DNA from: Lingula anatina
Lineage: Eukaryota > Brachiopoda > Lingulata > Lingulida > Lingulidae
Length of the DNA: 64,000 nucleotides
Direction of reading: 5' to 3'
Assembly: GCF_001039355.2 (NCBI RefSeq)
Contig: NW_019775403.1
Location: forward strand, 22,661 to 86,660
In this document: positions 44,654-58,532 of the stretch, one piece after another
Numbering within the stretch: the first letter of the stretch is position 1
How the letters are laid out: every line of letters begins with the position of its first letter
Made by a program: the position numbers and the translations under genes
Notes under the pieces: model-generated
The model's input: only the letters and a program-made list of their open reading frames with translations
Databases searched by the model: none
What the model was told of the DNA's origin: nothing

Positions 44654-45277
44654 CCCCACAGTGCAGAAGTGCTGGAAAAACACAACTGCTGCACCACTTG
44701 GGTGTAAAAGACATGTTTTATCTTTGCCAAATAAGTAGAGCCAGTATTCCAGACTTTGTGGGACACTTTATGAGTGGTGAATTCCAAGGCTAATCTTTCT
44801 TGTAGTTATCATTTTATGGTTGAACCGTCCATGGGCTCAGCTAAAATTTAAAAAAATAATAAGGTAATGGAAACAGGTGGACCATATTGATTGAGATTGT
44901 TCAGCAGAAAAGGCAGGCCCATTGTACAAAATATATACTGTTTTAGTTAAAGGGAAGCCCTGTTTCATTGTATCATATCATTAAACTTTCACCTGTACAT
45001 GCCTCATACATTTACAATAGTAACTTGTAATTTTAGGATCAGATGATATGTTGAAATTTAAAAGACAACATAGTGAAATAGAATCCCATTTATAGAGGTA
45101 GTATAATTCACTATGCATTTGAAATTTTTAGTTTAACTTACCGCTTGATAATTTACTTTCAGTATGTAATCCCTTAAGGGTTACTAGTTTTTTCTAAAAA
45201 ATGTACTTGTAAACTTACTTAGATATTTTTACATTTTCCATATTATTGATCAAATTTCTGTAATGTGCAATTGACCT

Positions 45278-45283
45278 AATAAA
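45278..45283 (+). promoter_or_regulatory. Candidate SUMO polyadenylation signal AATAAA
   Basis: Canonical hexamer in CCTAATAAACG, 625 bp after the SUMO stop. An earlier ATTAAA near 44982 is a weaker alternative. Confidence 0.45.
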
Positions 45284-45366
45284 CGAGGAAAATTTGTTTT
45301 GAGGATAAATGACTTACCTTGCAGTTTCAGAAGTTGAAAAGGAGAGCATAATCTACCGTCCTTATA

Positions 45367-45738
45367 CAGGGTTCATACAGCCTTGAAAAGTGCTTGAATT
45401 TAGTCCTTGAATTTGGTTTGTGGTCTAGTGAAGTATTCCATCATTTTTTCTTGAATTTAGTCACTAAACAATTTGTCAAAAATGATTTCAAATCTTATCA
45501 TTTTAAACTGAATGTAGACAATAATTGGGAGAAGGGGAGAAACCTCTATTTGGACACCTGATTTTATTCTTTTCATGTTTCAGCATTAATGTTTTGAAAG
45601 ACAATTGTGAAATATTACTTGTCTTTTATCTTTGGTATGTACACTTATAAATGACAGTGCATTCTCATTTGCATTCAAAAAGCTCTTCTGAAGTACATGA
45701 AATTAAAACCTAGGAAGTCCGTGAATGTATGAACCCTG
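45367..45738. mobile_element. MITE with CAGGGTTCATACA ends
   Basis: 372 bp with ends CAGGGTTCATACA / TGTATGAACCCTG, perfect over 13 bp, flanked by TTATA and TTAGA (4 of 5 match). The inner sequence CCTTGAAAAGTGCTTGAATT is typical of a widespread animal hAT-like MITE as I recall it. Confidence 0.85.
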
Positions 45739-46604
45739 TTAGAGCAGTAAAATGCTAGATTTTTCAATTGAATTTTATTACTAATATATTTATACTGCCA
45801 TGTCATTTGGTTGAGGAGCTTTGAATTTTTGGGTCGGATGATATGTTGAAATTGAATTTTTTTTTGTCAATATAAAAATCAATCCCTCCCAATTCCCTAA
45901 TTTTGACATAATGTGTAGGGTTACATGGCATGCCTATTCGTATGATCTGTGGTATTTTTAAAATACATTTTAGAGTATATAAATTACATGTCATGTTGCT
46001 TAATAGTTGGATAAGATGAGAAAAGGTCAACAACTTGTATGTTAAGAGTAGAAAAATGTTTATTTATTTTTGATAGTTAACTGGTTATCACTGGTATTTT
46101 GTAAAATTTAACATGTTATTTATTAGAAAGACTTTAAATACACCTTGCATTAATGAAAATGAATTTTGTAGATAGTTATCCCATTTCTCCTGTACCTAAA
46201 ATTCTTATTTTATCCTACACTGGCTGAGCTTTCAGGTTTCACTGTATGTGGCTCCACTGGTGTTTAATACATCAGAAAGTTTAACTTGTTGTATTCAGGC
46301 AGAGGTAATTGAAATGCCAAAATATATATGTGAACTATTAACTCTAAGATTGTGTTCACAGTTACATTTTACCAACTGTGTAGGGTTAGTCTTCAGACAT
46401 TTTATTAAAATGAAACTATTTTGTACTGTTATATACTGTAAGTGTCAGTTACATAAATCAAAAATGTCAAAAAGTTTTACAATATTAATCACAGTTGTGT
46501 GCTCCTTTATAGTTGAATTTTGTTAAACTTTCCTTATTCCTTGTAAAAATTCTAGACAAAATCTGTAATGTTACATTTCCAGTGTTTATGTTCATTTGAA
46601 GGCA

Positions 46605-46605
46605 C

Positions 46606-46640
<35 letters not shown>
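46605..46640. repeat. (TTA)n microsatellite
   Basis: About twelve TTA units between SUMO and MYCBP2. Confidence 0.92.
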
Positions 46641-47175
46641 TGGAAATTAACACTAAAGATACATTAAAGCGGTATGTAAAATGTTTTTTTGAAAAAATTG
46701 GCTAATGTTAAACATATCTCCAGGATATAAAACAACACAAAAACTGTACAGTGCTAATAAACGTTTGAAATGGAAAGGCGCGTTGATAAGGGGAATTTTT
46801 TGTTATGATTGCCAGCATTTGCGACGTCACTTATGAAAAATGAAACTGCAGTTATATTCTGAGTTTCTTTGAAAATTTAAAATAAATCTCCATGTTTATA
46901 ATGAAAAAATCATTTTTGTTTGCAAAGATGAATTTCCACGTCAATGTATCTGAATGGCATCAAAATGAAGGAAAACGAAAATAACGGGGAAATTCCGCAA
47001 AGGTGCTAAATTCCACGCCTTCACTCTTTTGCATTTAGAGGTTATTAAAGGTTTCATTTACGCCGAGCTGAGGTCCTGTTAGGGGCACAGGTTTGGGTTT
47101 GATGAAATATTAACGCGATCGTTGAAGTACATGTACTTTAATTGAACTGCCGAATCATATTAATTCAGTATAAAT

Positions 47176-47440
47176 GACTTATTAATTAATTTTCTCGGAC
47201 AGGAAAAAGACAGATGTATTAGGAGAAAAGATCAACCTAAAAGGTGCCCTACCTTCCAATTTGAGGAAGTCGTCACAGGATCGATATGGAAGGAAGGTTG
47301 CGACTGACTGGTCGCAATACGCTTTTCGGTGTTTTTAAATGATTGTGCAAAATCAAATTCCATTAGGGGCTGAATAGTGGATGCAAAATTAAGGTATAGT
47401 GCAGCCAAACATATTCTGAGAGAGAAATTGAAGGCAAGTG
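47176..47440. repeat. Duplicated block upstream of MYCBP2, copy 1
   Basis: 265 bp from GACTTATTAATTAATTTTC to GAAGGCAAGTG, ending at the single N (47441). It appears identical to 47449-47713. Confidence 0.95.
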
Positions 47441-47448
47441 NTTTAATT

Positions 47449-47713
47449 GACTTATTAATTAATTTTCTCGGACAGGAAAAAGACAGATGTATTAGGAGAA
47501 AAGATCAACCTAAAAGGTGCCCTACCTTCCAATTTGAGGAAGTCGTCACAGGATCGATATGGAAGGAAGGTTGCGACTGACTGGTCGCAATACGCTTTTC
47601 GGTGTTTTTAAATGATTGTGCAAAATCAAATTCCATTAGGGGCTGAATAGTGGATGCAAAATTAAGGTATAGTGCAGCCAAACATATTCTGAGAGAGAAA
47701 TTGAAGGCAAGTG
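47449..47713. repeat. Duplicated block upstream of MYCBP2, copy 2
   Basis: Second copy of the 265-bp block; it runs directly into the MYCBP2 start codon region (GTGGCAAATATG), so it is the copy attached to the gene. Confidence 0.95.
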
Positions 47714-47719
47714 GCAAAT

Positions 47720-47908
47720 ATGTCGACTACGGTGCTGGCTGGTTCTCGCAGTAACCACGCCGAGTATTTGCTGAAAGGCGACGTCCTAAGCAATTATTTC
47801 CACTCACTCTTTCAACACAAGCAAGATGATGCACAGTAAGTACAACTATGTAATGATTTTAAAATACAAGTGGATATTCATCTACTCGGTATATTACTTA
47901 AGATTTAG

Positions 47909-47939
<31 letters not shown>

Positions 47940-49987
47940 TCATTGATATATTACAATACTTTTTGCGGACTGAAAGATACTTCTTTGGGCTTACTAAAAC
48001 ATTTCGACTTCTTATGAACAACCTTCCAAGTTAACCAAATGTAATTTGTGGTGAAGAGGTGGAGAAAGTTGATGGAGGCACATACGGTTCAACTTGCTCA
48101 TGTCTGAATTTTGTTGATGTTGCAAACATTAAATTAGCATGGAATCAAACAAGTATCAAATGCCAGCTCACCATATATCAAAATATGCAGGTAATTTTTA
48201 ATGATATTTAAGATATAAAAATTCATGTTTTAGGAAAAAGATAGAGAAAAGAAAAGTTCGTCGGAAGGCTCTTAAGCAGAAAGGCAAGGACAAAGGAAAA
48301 AATAAGGTAAGATTTTCCATACCGTAATAATATAAAAGTTTCTTTTTCTGAAAAAAAGTAAAGTCTTTGTAAACGATCAATAATAATAGTATCAAAACCA
48401 GATTATTTAGTTCAAAATGTATTGTTCTGAACAATTCTAGACAAGTTTTATGATTCTTTGTTTCTAGCCAGAGTCCAGTCCAGACTTCCAGGAACCCAAC
48501 ATCCCCCAGATCGAGCTCCATGGCAATGCGTCCACTTTTACAGTGTACTCTCACGTACGCCAGTCTGTGCTTGAACAGCAAGTAAAGGAAGCAGCCAAGA
48601 TTTTCTTCAAGGCAAACACTGACAAAGGGTCAGATGAGGAAAGTGATGAAGATGTGGATGACAAGCTGAAGGAGCCACCTGTCAAGGTTGCCAAGGTAAT
48701 GTACAGAAATAACCATTAAAAGATAAAATGATCAGCTGTCTTTCATGTTTTCTCATGTACACAATTCATTCATGGTCTGTGTTTATAGATTACCGTTCAT
48801 TGTTTTGGTCGTCTTTATAGTTTGGCAAAAGACAGTTTGTAAAAGAAAATTAGAAAATTTAACTCATTTTGCATAGTGTTATTTTGACTGTAATTCTCTG
48901 GTCTTTTGGTTTAAGACAGAATCAGATGAAGGATTCAGTGGTCAGAAAATATAGTTTTTCTACACATGTTTAGTCAGTAACCAACAAGATCACATTTTCT
49001 TAAATTTGGTTTGAATTCAAATTCTCTGATGCCCAGATCATTGATATTAACCTTAACACTTTGCGTGGTTGTTATATGGTTAATGATAATCACAATAAAA
49101 TCCATAGTCATATTTTACTTTTTGCAGATGTGTATGTATGTGTATGTGGTGTAATGGAATTTATTTAATGTTAAATAATGATGAGAAAATTCCCTTTCTT
49201 TCAAGATTGTGGGTATAGGTTTGTGTGGAGTGTTTGAGCTGATCAGAGAAAGCAGGACTGCTTACCCAGAGTTGTGCACCAAGGCACTGCAGGCTTTACT
49301 GGATATGTTACAAGGACAACAGCCTGAGGGGCTACGGAATGAACCAGCAGAAGTGATAGGTAATTGTTCATTGTGTTAGTTGTGCTGTGTAAGTTGGCTT
49401 GTTTGTTTTTACATTCATTTGTGTTAACCAGTTTGCTGTGTTATCATGGGTGCTGCTTTGATATACTTCAGTCTTTTTTCCTGAGATGTCTTAGTTCATC
49501 TGTGAGTTTGGAGTGCAATCAACAGTGAGGACATGCAATTATTTTTCTTTTGTTTTCCACTGTGCATCAATATTATTTAGTTCCCTGTGACTACATGCCC
49601 TATATGTGTTTAACTATCATTTCATTTTTCTACTCTAAAGTCCATATATATTTTCCTTTACAATTATTCCTACTCTCAATAATCTCTTTTCAGTAAAATT
49701 AATGTCTGAACTATAACAGAAACTTAACTGATTTATCTGCAGTTTTAAATCTCACCTTACCAAATGTTTTTGTTATAATATTGTTTTCAGACACCATGTA
49801 CAAATTACTCATGGAGCTGGCAGTAGTTCAAGGGGATTCATCTCCCAAAGAAGGGAATTCCTTGACAGCTCTGGCCTGTACATGTCTCCTCAGCCTGTGT
49901 ATAGCCAGGGGAGACACAGGGAAACTGCTCAGTGCTGCCTCAGCCATGTTAATGAGTCCACCTCCCTTGAGGACACAGAACATAAAA
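47720..49987 (+). CDS. MYCBP2: MYCBP2 exons 1-5: N-terminus and helical region
   Basis: Exons 47720-47835, 48234-48306, 48468-48695, 49206-49359, 49791-49987. Exon 2 is strongly basic (KRKVRRKALKQKGKDKGKNK), which could serve as a nuclear or nucleolar signal. Exon 3 ends in an acidic patch (SDEESDEDVDD). Exons 4 and 5 are alpha-helical and resemble ARM/HEAT-type packing. Confidence 0.93.
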
Positions 49988-52900
49988 GTAATAGCAGTGT
50001 TTGTGTTAATTGTAAATTTTTGTGCAATTCATGAGTATTTACCTGGGTTATCACACAGCCTCAACAATTTTATATATTAAAAATTAAAAAGAAAACTGTG
50101 TTTTAAGAGAAGGAAAAAATACGATGAAGCAAGACTACAAAAATAAATACCATAGAAACATGTCTGGAAGGATCTTACTTTTCTAACTAATGGACCTGAA
50201 ACAAGATTTGTCTCTGGCAGCCTGCTTGTATTTATCTCTAGTTTCATTCTAAAGGATATATTGCTTGTATTCTAGGTTCCAGGTATACTGGTGTCTCTGC
50301 AGCGCAGTGTGCAAGCAGTTCTGCTAGGACGGACCTATGGCCCTGATTGGTTAACTTGTGGCATTAGGAGGAAGGCATTGGTCGATAAAGTTCACCTTAC
50401 AGAGGACAAAGGTTAGCCAATTAAAACTGAGAAATAGTCAAAAATTAGTCTTTTAGAAATATGTCAAGTTTGGTCTTTGAGAGTTTGGTGATGCTGTAAT
50501 GTTCAGTTTACTTAGTAAAGATGCATGATTAAGGGTATATATCAAGTTGAATAAGTAAAACGTTTTTACAGTCACATCCCAGCAACTCATGCAGACAGCG
50601 ACAAGAAGTAGTCATAAAGCTATCTTTGTTTCAGGCCAAGGAGAGTCCCCACATTCTGCCATAGCCAGTGATGGGCAGTACTTGTACATACACACCAAGC
50701 ATGGGCTGTCTAAAGTAGGCTCAGGCTACAGTGGAACTATCAGGGTAGGTTTTGATATTGCAGGAAGAAGATTTGCAGAAGATACAGTGGCCAGTGCAAT
50801 GTTTTTCTTTCAAGTAAAGCACTCATGAATACTTTATCTATTAATTGCATTCAGCATATGTTAGGGTAAAAAATCCCTACTTGTTGAATTGATTTTTTGG
50901 TAAATGTAGGCTAAGGATACTTTTTCAAATTTTGTATGTATTATTGTGGAAGGTTTTACTTGACAATTTATATTTAAATATGATCACATTGTCTTCTCTG
51001 CTTCTTTTCCAGGGTCATGTGTATGGATGCAATCCCAGTTTTCACAACAAAGACAGGGGCTGGCTGGAGTTTGCTAATGTAAGTGATAGTCAAAGTTTAT
51101 ACATGGGAATGTTGTATTAGTTCACTGTTTATCTAGAATGAGAATCTATATATGTGATAAAGATCTTTTTCATACCAATTTTGCAAAATTTTGTACTTAC
51201 AAAACCTTAGTTACTTACATTAGCAAAAGACAAAATCTAACCAGCTTTTGCTTTCATTTTTGTGTCTTTATTAACTTTTCTGTTTATACATTTCTAGGAA
51301 AAGCTGTTTTATAGAAGTCTTATGGACATGCATGTTGTTCTTGCTACAGTCAACCCAGATACATTGAAAGAAGAAACAACCTTTCAGATAGAGGGTAAAA
51401 TATCACACCATGAATTTTAAATGTTACAAAAACATTTCTAGATTTTGGATAATGTGTTCTGAATTTTCAAAATGTGGGAACCAAGCTGTGTTTTGAAAAG
51501 TAAACTTAAAAAAGGACAATGAAAAAGTTAATAGTGAAAAAATATTCAAATACCTAATGAAATCAATGTGTGTGGGGCGTGGGCGGGGAAGCTGTTCATA
51601 AATGCCTAATCACCATGACAGCCTTGTCATTTGTCCCACTCCAGGTGACAGCTATGGCCCAAATGTCATGTTCAGTGATGGAGACATGGTGGGACATGTG
51701 GCTGCTGCAAAAGAGGTTTGTTTTTATAGTTTTTCCTATCAATCTTATTATTATTATAATATTAATAAGACAATGACAATAAAACAAGCATAGTTTCTGT
51801 TTTCTTTTGACTCTGACTACCTGTTGCAACACCTTTAACTTGTAACGCCACCTAGTTTTGAGTCTACACCGTATTTATTGCCCTGTACCTCGTCTCTCTG
51901 CTGGTCAGTAAGGGTCACAGCACTGTTATTCCTCTTAGAAATATAAATGTATTCTTTTTCATCTGTTTGTTTTTTCTCTCTACTTATCCAATGACATTAG
52001 AAAGACAGACAATAAAATATGTTTTTAGAATACTGAGGGTGATGCCGTTGTATTTTTGGCGGTGGCCTATGAAACAAGGTTTTGATAATCCCTATTGAAA
52101 GGAACACAAACAGTGAAATGAACACAGACAAGCAATGTTGCCATCAATTTTGATATAATTGTACGTCTGTAAATATACCACAAGAAAAATTTTATTAGAT
52201 TGTCAAATGGTAAAATTAATTGTATTGAATAGGATGGGTTTGTGGTGAGAACGTTCAGCCCCCTAACTTCCCCCATGCCACTGGTCAGTGAACTGCCTCT
52301 GAAGTTGGCCAGGAAGTGCATGGACGTGTTTGGAACAGCAGCCTATGATCCTGAAGCAGAGATACACACCATAAGTAAGTACCCTCAAGTTGCTTTTGTT
52401 GAGAAGTCTCAGCTTTCAAACACATCAAATATTATATTGCAGTTAAATTTTTGTAAAGGATTTTAGCTACATGAACTTTCATGAAGACAGTTGGCCTTTA
52501 GAACGATCCAGGTGAATTTAATTGATATGATTGCTCTGGTGCTACAGTTTTAATCAAAAGCTTCAGATATTTTGCTGATTTTACATGACAATGTGTAATT
52601 ACAAAAATAGGTGAATCCATATCAGTTTGTAGTTTTATTAATGTCCACATGCTCTATTCTCTAGGCATGGCTACAGATGAAGATGCCCTGTCCATAGCTT
52701 CTGGTAGAGAGTTTGCTCTGATGAGGACAGCCTCTGGAAAGGTGGGTCAATTCGGCTCTGAGTGAAGTTTCTGCTTTGAACAAACTCACTAAAGGAATAG
52801 AGGGCAGAATATTGTTGAAGAATATTGTTGAAGAATATTGCATGGGACTGGTTTTGAATCCATTTTGACCAGTGTCATTTTCACCTCATTATATTATGGC

Positions 52901-53869
52901 AACCACTTCATTTATGATATTCAGATGACTGTTGGGATTTCTGTAATCCCAGTCAATATTAATTTAATTTATCATCTTGTACCATAATAATTACTCCTGT
53001 ATGGTGTCTCTCTGAGATATTTTCTTTTTAATGAAAATAAGATGATACAAACATGCATTGAAGTCGGCTAATCTTATTTTATCACACAAATTAAAAAAAC
53101 ATTTTTGACAAAATAAAATTTAAAATAAATTAACATATTTTCTTTTGTATGCAAATAGCCAAGCTAATTAAACTGTGGGAGCCAAACATAGGGCATCGTT
53201 GTGTGAGAAAATGAATGTATTTTCATTATTTGTTCAGGTCATGTACACTGGCAAGGCCCCCTCACTGGGGATTAAACAGGGTGCTTCTGCAGCAGGTAGC
53301 AGCAAGTGGTCAGAACTGACCATCACAAAGAGTCCAAAGATAGTCCAGCATGCTGTCGGACATGATGGTCAGCACGGCCTCCTGGTGGCAGATAATGGCA
53401 GCGTTTTCTTTGTGGGTCTGGCCAAGAGAGGGGAGGATGGAGACAGCAGTGCAGGTTGGTCACAGGCATTTAGGCAGTCAGTTTTACCAGATTTATAGTT
53501 TGGTGTTGTTTAACGTTTTTGAATAGCATAAGCAGAAGATTTTTGGTACATGGGTTTGATTTTGAAGCTTAGAAAACTGGGCTATAGAGAAAAGAAGGGC
53601 AGGGAAGAGAAATTCTTACAAAAATAATCTCTCTGGTCATCTGAAAAATACATTAATAGTAAAAGATTTTAAGTTAATGTCTAATTGTTTTCCAAAGCCA
53701 AAGGTCGTCGACAAGCCAAGCCCTCCAAGCCTAAGAAGATGATTCGCCTAGAAGGGAAGAATGTGGTTCAGTGTGCTTGTAACAATGGCACTAGTGCTGT
53801 GGTCACAAAGGAAGGGGAACTCTTCATGTTTGGCAAGGACAATGGTCATACAGATGAAGCTACTGGTAA

Positions 53870-53935
<66 letters not shown>

Positions 53936-56900
53936 CTGACAGTGATAGTACACAACAAAGTTTGGTGAAATAAGTTTTTCATTGTCTCATGTGTAAAAGT
54001 GGTAAAGAATATATTATTTTCTAAGAGACAGCACAAAAGTTAGTCGTTTTTTTACCTTGGAAAGGGGCGTGCTATGAAATATTTTCTATAAAAAATTCTT
54101 GTCTGTTAAATTATCAAGTTGTTTCAGACAACAGAAACCTTTCATATAATACTATGTTTATATATCATAATAACATTACCTTACAGGTCAGGTGACAGAC
54201 TTGAAGTTTGTGACAGTGACACAGGTCTCCCTGGGCAAAGCCTATGCTGTCACACTCACCAACAAAGGAAAGGTGTGGACATTTGGTATTAACAATAAGG
54301 GGCAGTGTGGCAGGGACTATGTGGCTTCCAAGGAAGGTATGTATGTATGTATGTATGTATGTATGTATGTATGCATGTATGTATGCATGTATGTATGGAT
54401 ACATGTATGGATACATGTATACCCTCTAAGGCACAGTGGTGCCTTACAGGGTACTATAACATGGCTCGTTTGACTGTTTACTAACTAACACTGGTCACTT
54501 CATTAGAATTTTTTTTCTGTCCGACAAGTCTGAAAAAGTTTTTTGTTAATGAGTGAAGAGGAAGTCAGCACATTACTTTTGATGAATATTGAGTGTTAAT
54601 TAGAATATAGGTTGCATTTATAGAACTTTTCATGGTAGTCCATCCTACTGATTTTCAATATCATACAGCAAATGGGTGGCTTTGGTCTGCATGCAGAATT
54701 CCTCATTGACATGTGAATTATTATAGGAAGTATGAATGTGGTCATGGCAGATGACGAACCAGATGAACCTGATACGGAGGTTAACATGTGCCGTCCCAGA
54801 AAGCACCAGTGGAAGCGCAGCCTCTGTATGATATGTACTGTGTGTGGTGAATGCACAGGCTATGGCGCTAATTGCTGTACAGTGGGGCAGCCTGGGAGAG
54901 AGCCTGGGGGGTAAGGAGGGTTTACTGTTATCTATCCAGTTATTTTATATGACAGTCAGATTTAAATGTTCATACTCTTCATAGAAAATTTTTGGAAAAT
55001 ATTACGAGTATTCAGAATCACTTGTGGACTTGTTAACCTAGTAGAATCTACTGAGTTAATTTAAGACATTCTGAATATTTTACATAAATAGACAGCATTA
55101 TCATGCTCTCTGATTCATAGGTCAGTCATTGTGTTATGTTGTTCTGTTTTAGTCCATGTAAGTGTGGAGCTGGAGATGCAGGGTGCTCCATATGTGGGTG
55201 CTGCCGCTCTTGTGCTGGAGAGACAGACAAAGAAGGAGAGCTGGATGGGGAGCACCTGCTGCAGGTCCTGGCAAAAAACAAAGATGTGCTTCCTATTGAA
55301 TTGATACTAGGAGGTGAGGAGGGCTACTTGTTCTTATGCCCCTGAGATATATATGTATATTGAGATATATACTCTCTCTCTCTCTCTCTCTTTGGTAAGT
55401 TTGTAATAGGTGGAAACATGTCACTTTGCGGTAAATCAGTAAACACTGAGAGATAGTTATTAAATGTACACAGTTTTGAAAAAGTGGGGCTGGTGGGATA
55501 GAAGGCACACTGTGGATATAAGTATGAAATGACACCAAAGAAACGTGATATGAGATGAGTTGACTGCATTATGATGCCAAATGAATGACAATAGTATAAA
55601 AATCAAGCCCTTAGTTGAAAAAACTGCATTGTGATAGAAAATTGATTAATTATACAATCATTCTTTTTTTTGCAGCCAAAGTTGAAGGTCCTCACGCTGA
55701 GCCAATTCCTCCAAAATTTGATGTCAAGAAACCCAAGGCAAAACCAAAGGCAAAAGCAAACAGAGGTTTGATATTAAATTGTTTTGATAGGGACAAAAGT
55801 AATTGGTACAGTGTTCTTTGGAAAACAGATTTTCAAGTTGAAATCAATGTTTGGCAAAAGCTTACAGTTTTCAAGAATGAAAGATTTTTACGGAAGATCT
55901 AGTTAAGATAAAGATTTATTTAGCCAACAGATATATAAAATATACAATATCAGGAATAAATTGTAGGTCACATAAACTGTTACAGGCCCGTAGCCAGCAA
56001 TTTCAAAAGGGGGGTTCTTTTTCTGAAAAAGTGGACCTTTTCCCATAAAAACTTCATGTACCTAGATCAAATTTTACCCAGAGTGGACCTTTTCCCAGCA
56101 AAAGGGGAGGTTCTTTCGAACCCCCCGAACCCCCCCTGGCTACGGGCCTGTGTTACAGTAGTCTAAGTATACAATCCACCATTTAAATTTTGTGTTTAAA
56201 TGTTAATGTTAATCTCCAAATTGACAAAACGTGACAATCAATACAGAACAAATAAAGACATCTGTTGTCATAACTGACAGTTTTTCAATGCAATTTCTTG
56301 TCAATGGATATTCTAGATATGGGAGAGGGTGAGGCCAGTGCTGCCTCTTTGATCAGTCTCCCTCCTCAGGAAATTACAGTGGGGCCTGCTGACATTGCTG
56401 TGACACAGGTGGCATGTGGACTCCATCACTCAGGTAAGTTATACAACTGTGGATGACTTTTTGTTGATACCTGTCGTTTGTGGTCACTTAATTGAACAAA
56501 GTCACCACAAATGACAAACAAAATAATAGTAGTATATATTGTAGCCTATTTTTCCTAAGGCAACACTGAATAATTTGATATATATTTTGGTAAAATTTCT
56601 TTCAAAAAGTCCTGCAATGAAGCCTTGTCTTTCTGTCAGTGAGTCAAAGGTAATTTTTAGTGATAACACACATAAGCAGTACAATACAATACAATTCAAT
56701 ATTTTGATATAATGTATTTATGTGTTATTTTGAATGGAAAGATTTTTTCTGAATATGCCATACTATATAATGTGATATCTCTTTTTTTCCTGCTATTTGT
56801 ATTGCGATTTTATCTTTTCCAGTTGCCTTGTTAGAGAATGGAGATGTGTATACTTGGGGAAGTAACAACTATGGACAGCTAGGGCAGGGAGACACAATCA

Positions 56901-58496
56901 TCAGGTCATTTGCATGGAGTTGAATATAGATCATAGTACTAAAAGATATTTTTCACTTTCTTCAGTTGATTTTTCATAATATATGAAGTAGACTGAATAT
57001 GAATTTTTCCTTAGTTATTTCTCTTCTCTGGAAAACTGCATGTGTTAGGATATAACATGTTAAAATGAGTAAAAACTGATTTTTCATAAATTTTCCAGGG
57101 GTGTCCCTACCAGAGTGAAGTTGCCCACAACCATTGTGCAGGTAGCAGCTGGCAGTCACCATACGGTTGCCTTGACAACAAATGGACAGGTGTATACATG
57201 GGGTAATTATCAGGTAAGAACAGTAGTTTCAAAAACCATGGGACAGGAGTATATACATACAGGAGAATCATTGGGTATTCACTGTTGACTTTAAAACAAA
57301 TGGACAGTTGAATACATAGGGACGGGTATCTGAATGTGACTGTTGATTATACAACCCGTTGACAGCCATGGGTTTAAAAAGTAAATATGAGCTATTCAGA
57401 TTTTTGGTCCACAGAACTCTGCACGTTAGCTTCATAATCATCCTTTGCCCTTGGGCAGAATTGCAGCAACATATTTAAACATTAGCTTAAGCCATGTTAA
57501 TGTGATTAAATGTAATATTTAATAGAATGCCACTTATAACATTGCAAAGTTGAATATTAGAACTCAAAAGCATAGTTTATTTTAAAAGAAGACTTGTCTG
57601 TTCTATTTCCAGAAAGGTCAGTTGGGCCGGTCAGCCCCCGAAGATGCCAGAGACAAGAAAACCATGTGGTACGCCATGCCTGGTTTGGTGGCTGGGATAG
57701 GTGAGATCATTTAATGACAGCTATCTGTGTGTGCTAGATAATATGAAATATTATAATAACGGCTACTAGGATTATTCAGTTAATTAGTTTCCTGGTTTTG
57801 GTATTTTTATTTTTTCATTCATTTTTGAAAGAAAAAAAGAATAAAAGAATGGTCATTGGAATTTAAAGAGCTGCCAAATCTTTAATAAAAATCTGCTTTT
57901 GTTACAAAAAGTATTATAATAGCCAGCTTCCCTCTGAAAGGATAAATACACTCGAAAATAATTAAAATAGCATTTTAATGTTATTTATAATATTGCCTCA
58001 TGCTCAGGAATGAAATGTGGTCGCAGAGCCACCTGGGTTGGAGCCAGCAGTGACCAGACATTTCTACGCATTGATGAGTCACTGATCAATGCCCATACTT
58101 TGGCAAGGTCCACTCTGTTTGCTAACCAGTCCTGTATAGGTAAGATATGGACACAATTTGGTCGGGTGCTCTATGTTTGCAGGAAGTTAGATTGAGATCC
58201 TATAAGCTAATGGACAAAAATGTATAGAGTTTACAATTGTTAATTTAACCATTTAGTGTTTAATGTCTCTTTTGTGGTCATTTTAATAGAATATCAGTGA
58301 CAATGTACTACAAGATCTCACTGTGGTCAAATTAATAGTATGTATTTTAATACATGTAGTTCTGTATTTCTGCTCAGGCTTGATTCCTACTGGTGAAGAT
58401 GGAGGAGCATCCATTAAGTGTTTGATCATCAACAGGGCAGATGGAAGCTGTAAAAGGTAGGAACCATCACCTACTTGCCTCCTCACACACACATGC

Positions 58497-58532
<36 letters not shown>

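Larger units (their letters stand above)
44654..47719. other. 3' flank of SUMO and upstream region of MYCBP2
   Basis: Contains probable SUMO 3' untranslated sequence with AATAAA at 45278, a MITE (45367-45738), a TTA microsatellite and a duplicated block around a single N that covers the likely MYCBP2 5' untranslated region. No coding exon was recognised. Confidence 0.7.

Noticed and set aside
53685-53973. Frames encoding poly-Tyr/Ile repeats
   Set aside because: They extend MYCBP2 exon 14 through a TA microsatellite in the intron; the exon ends at 53865.
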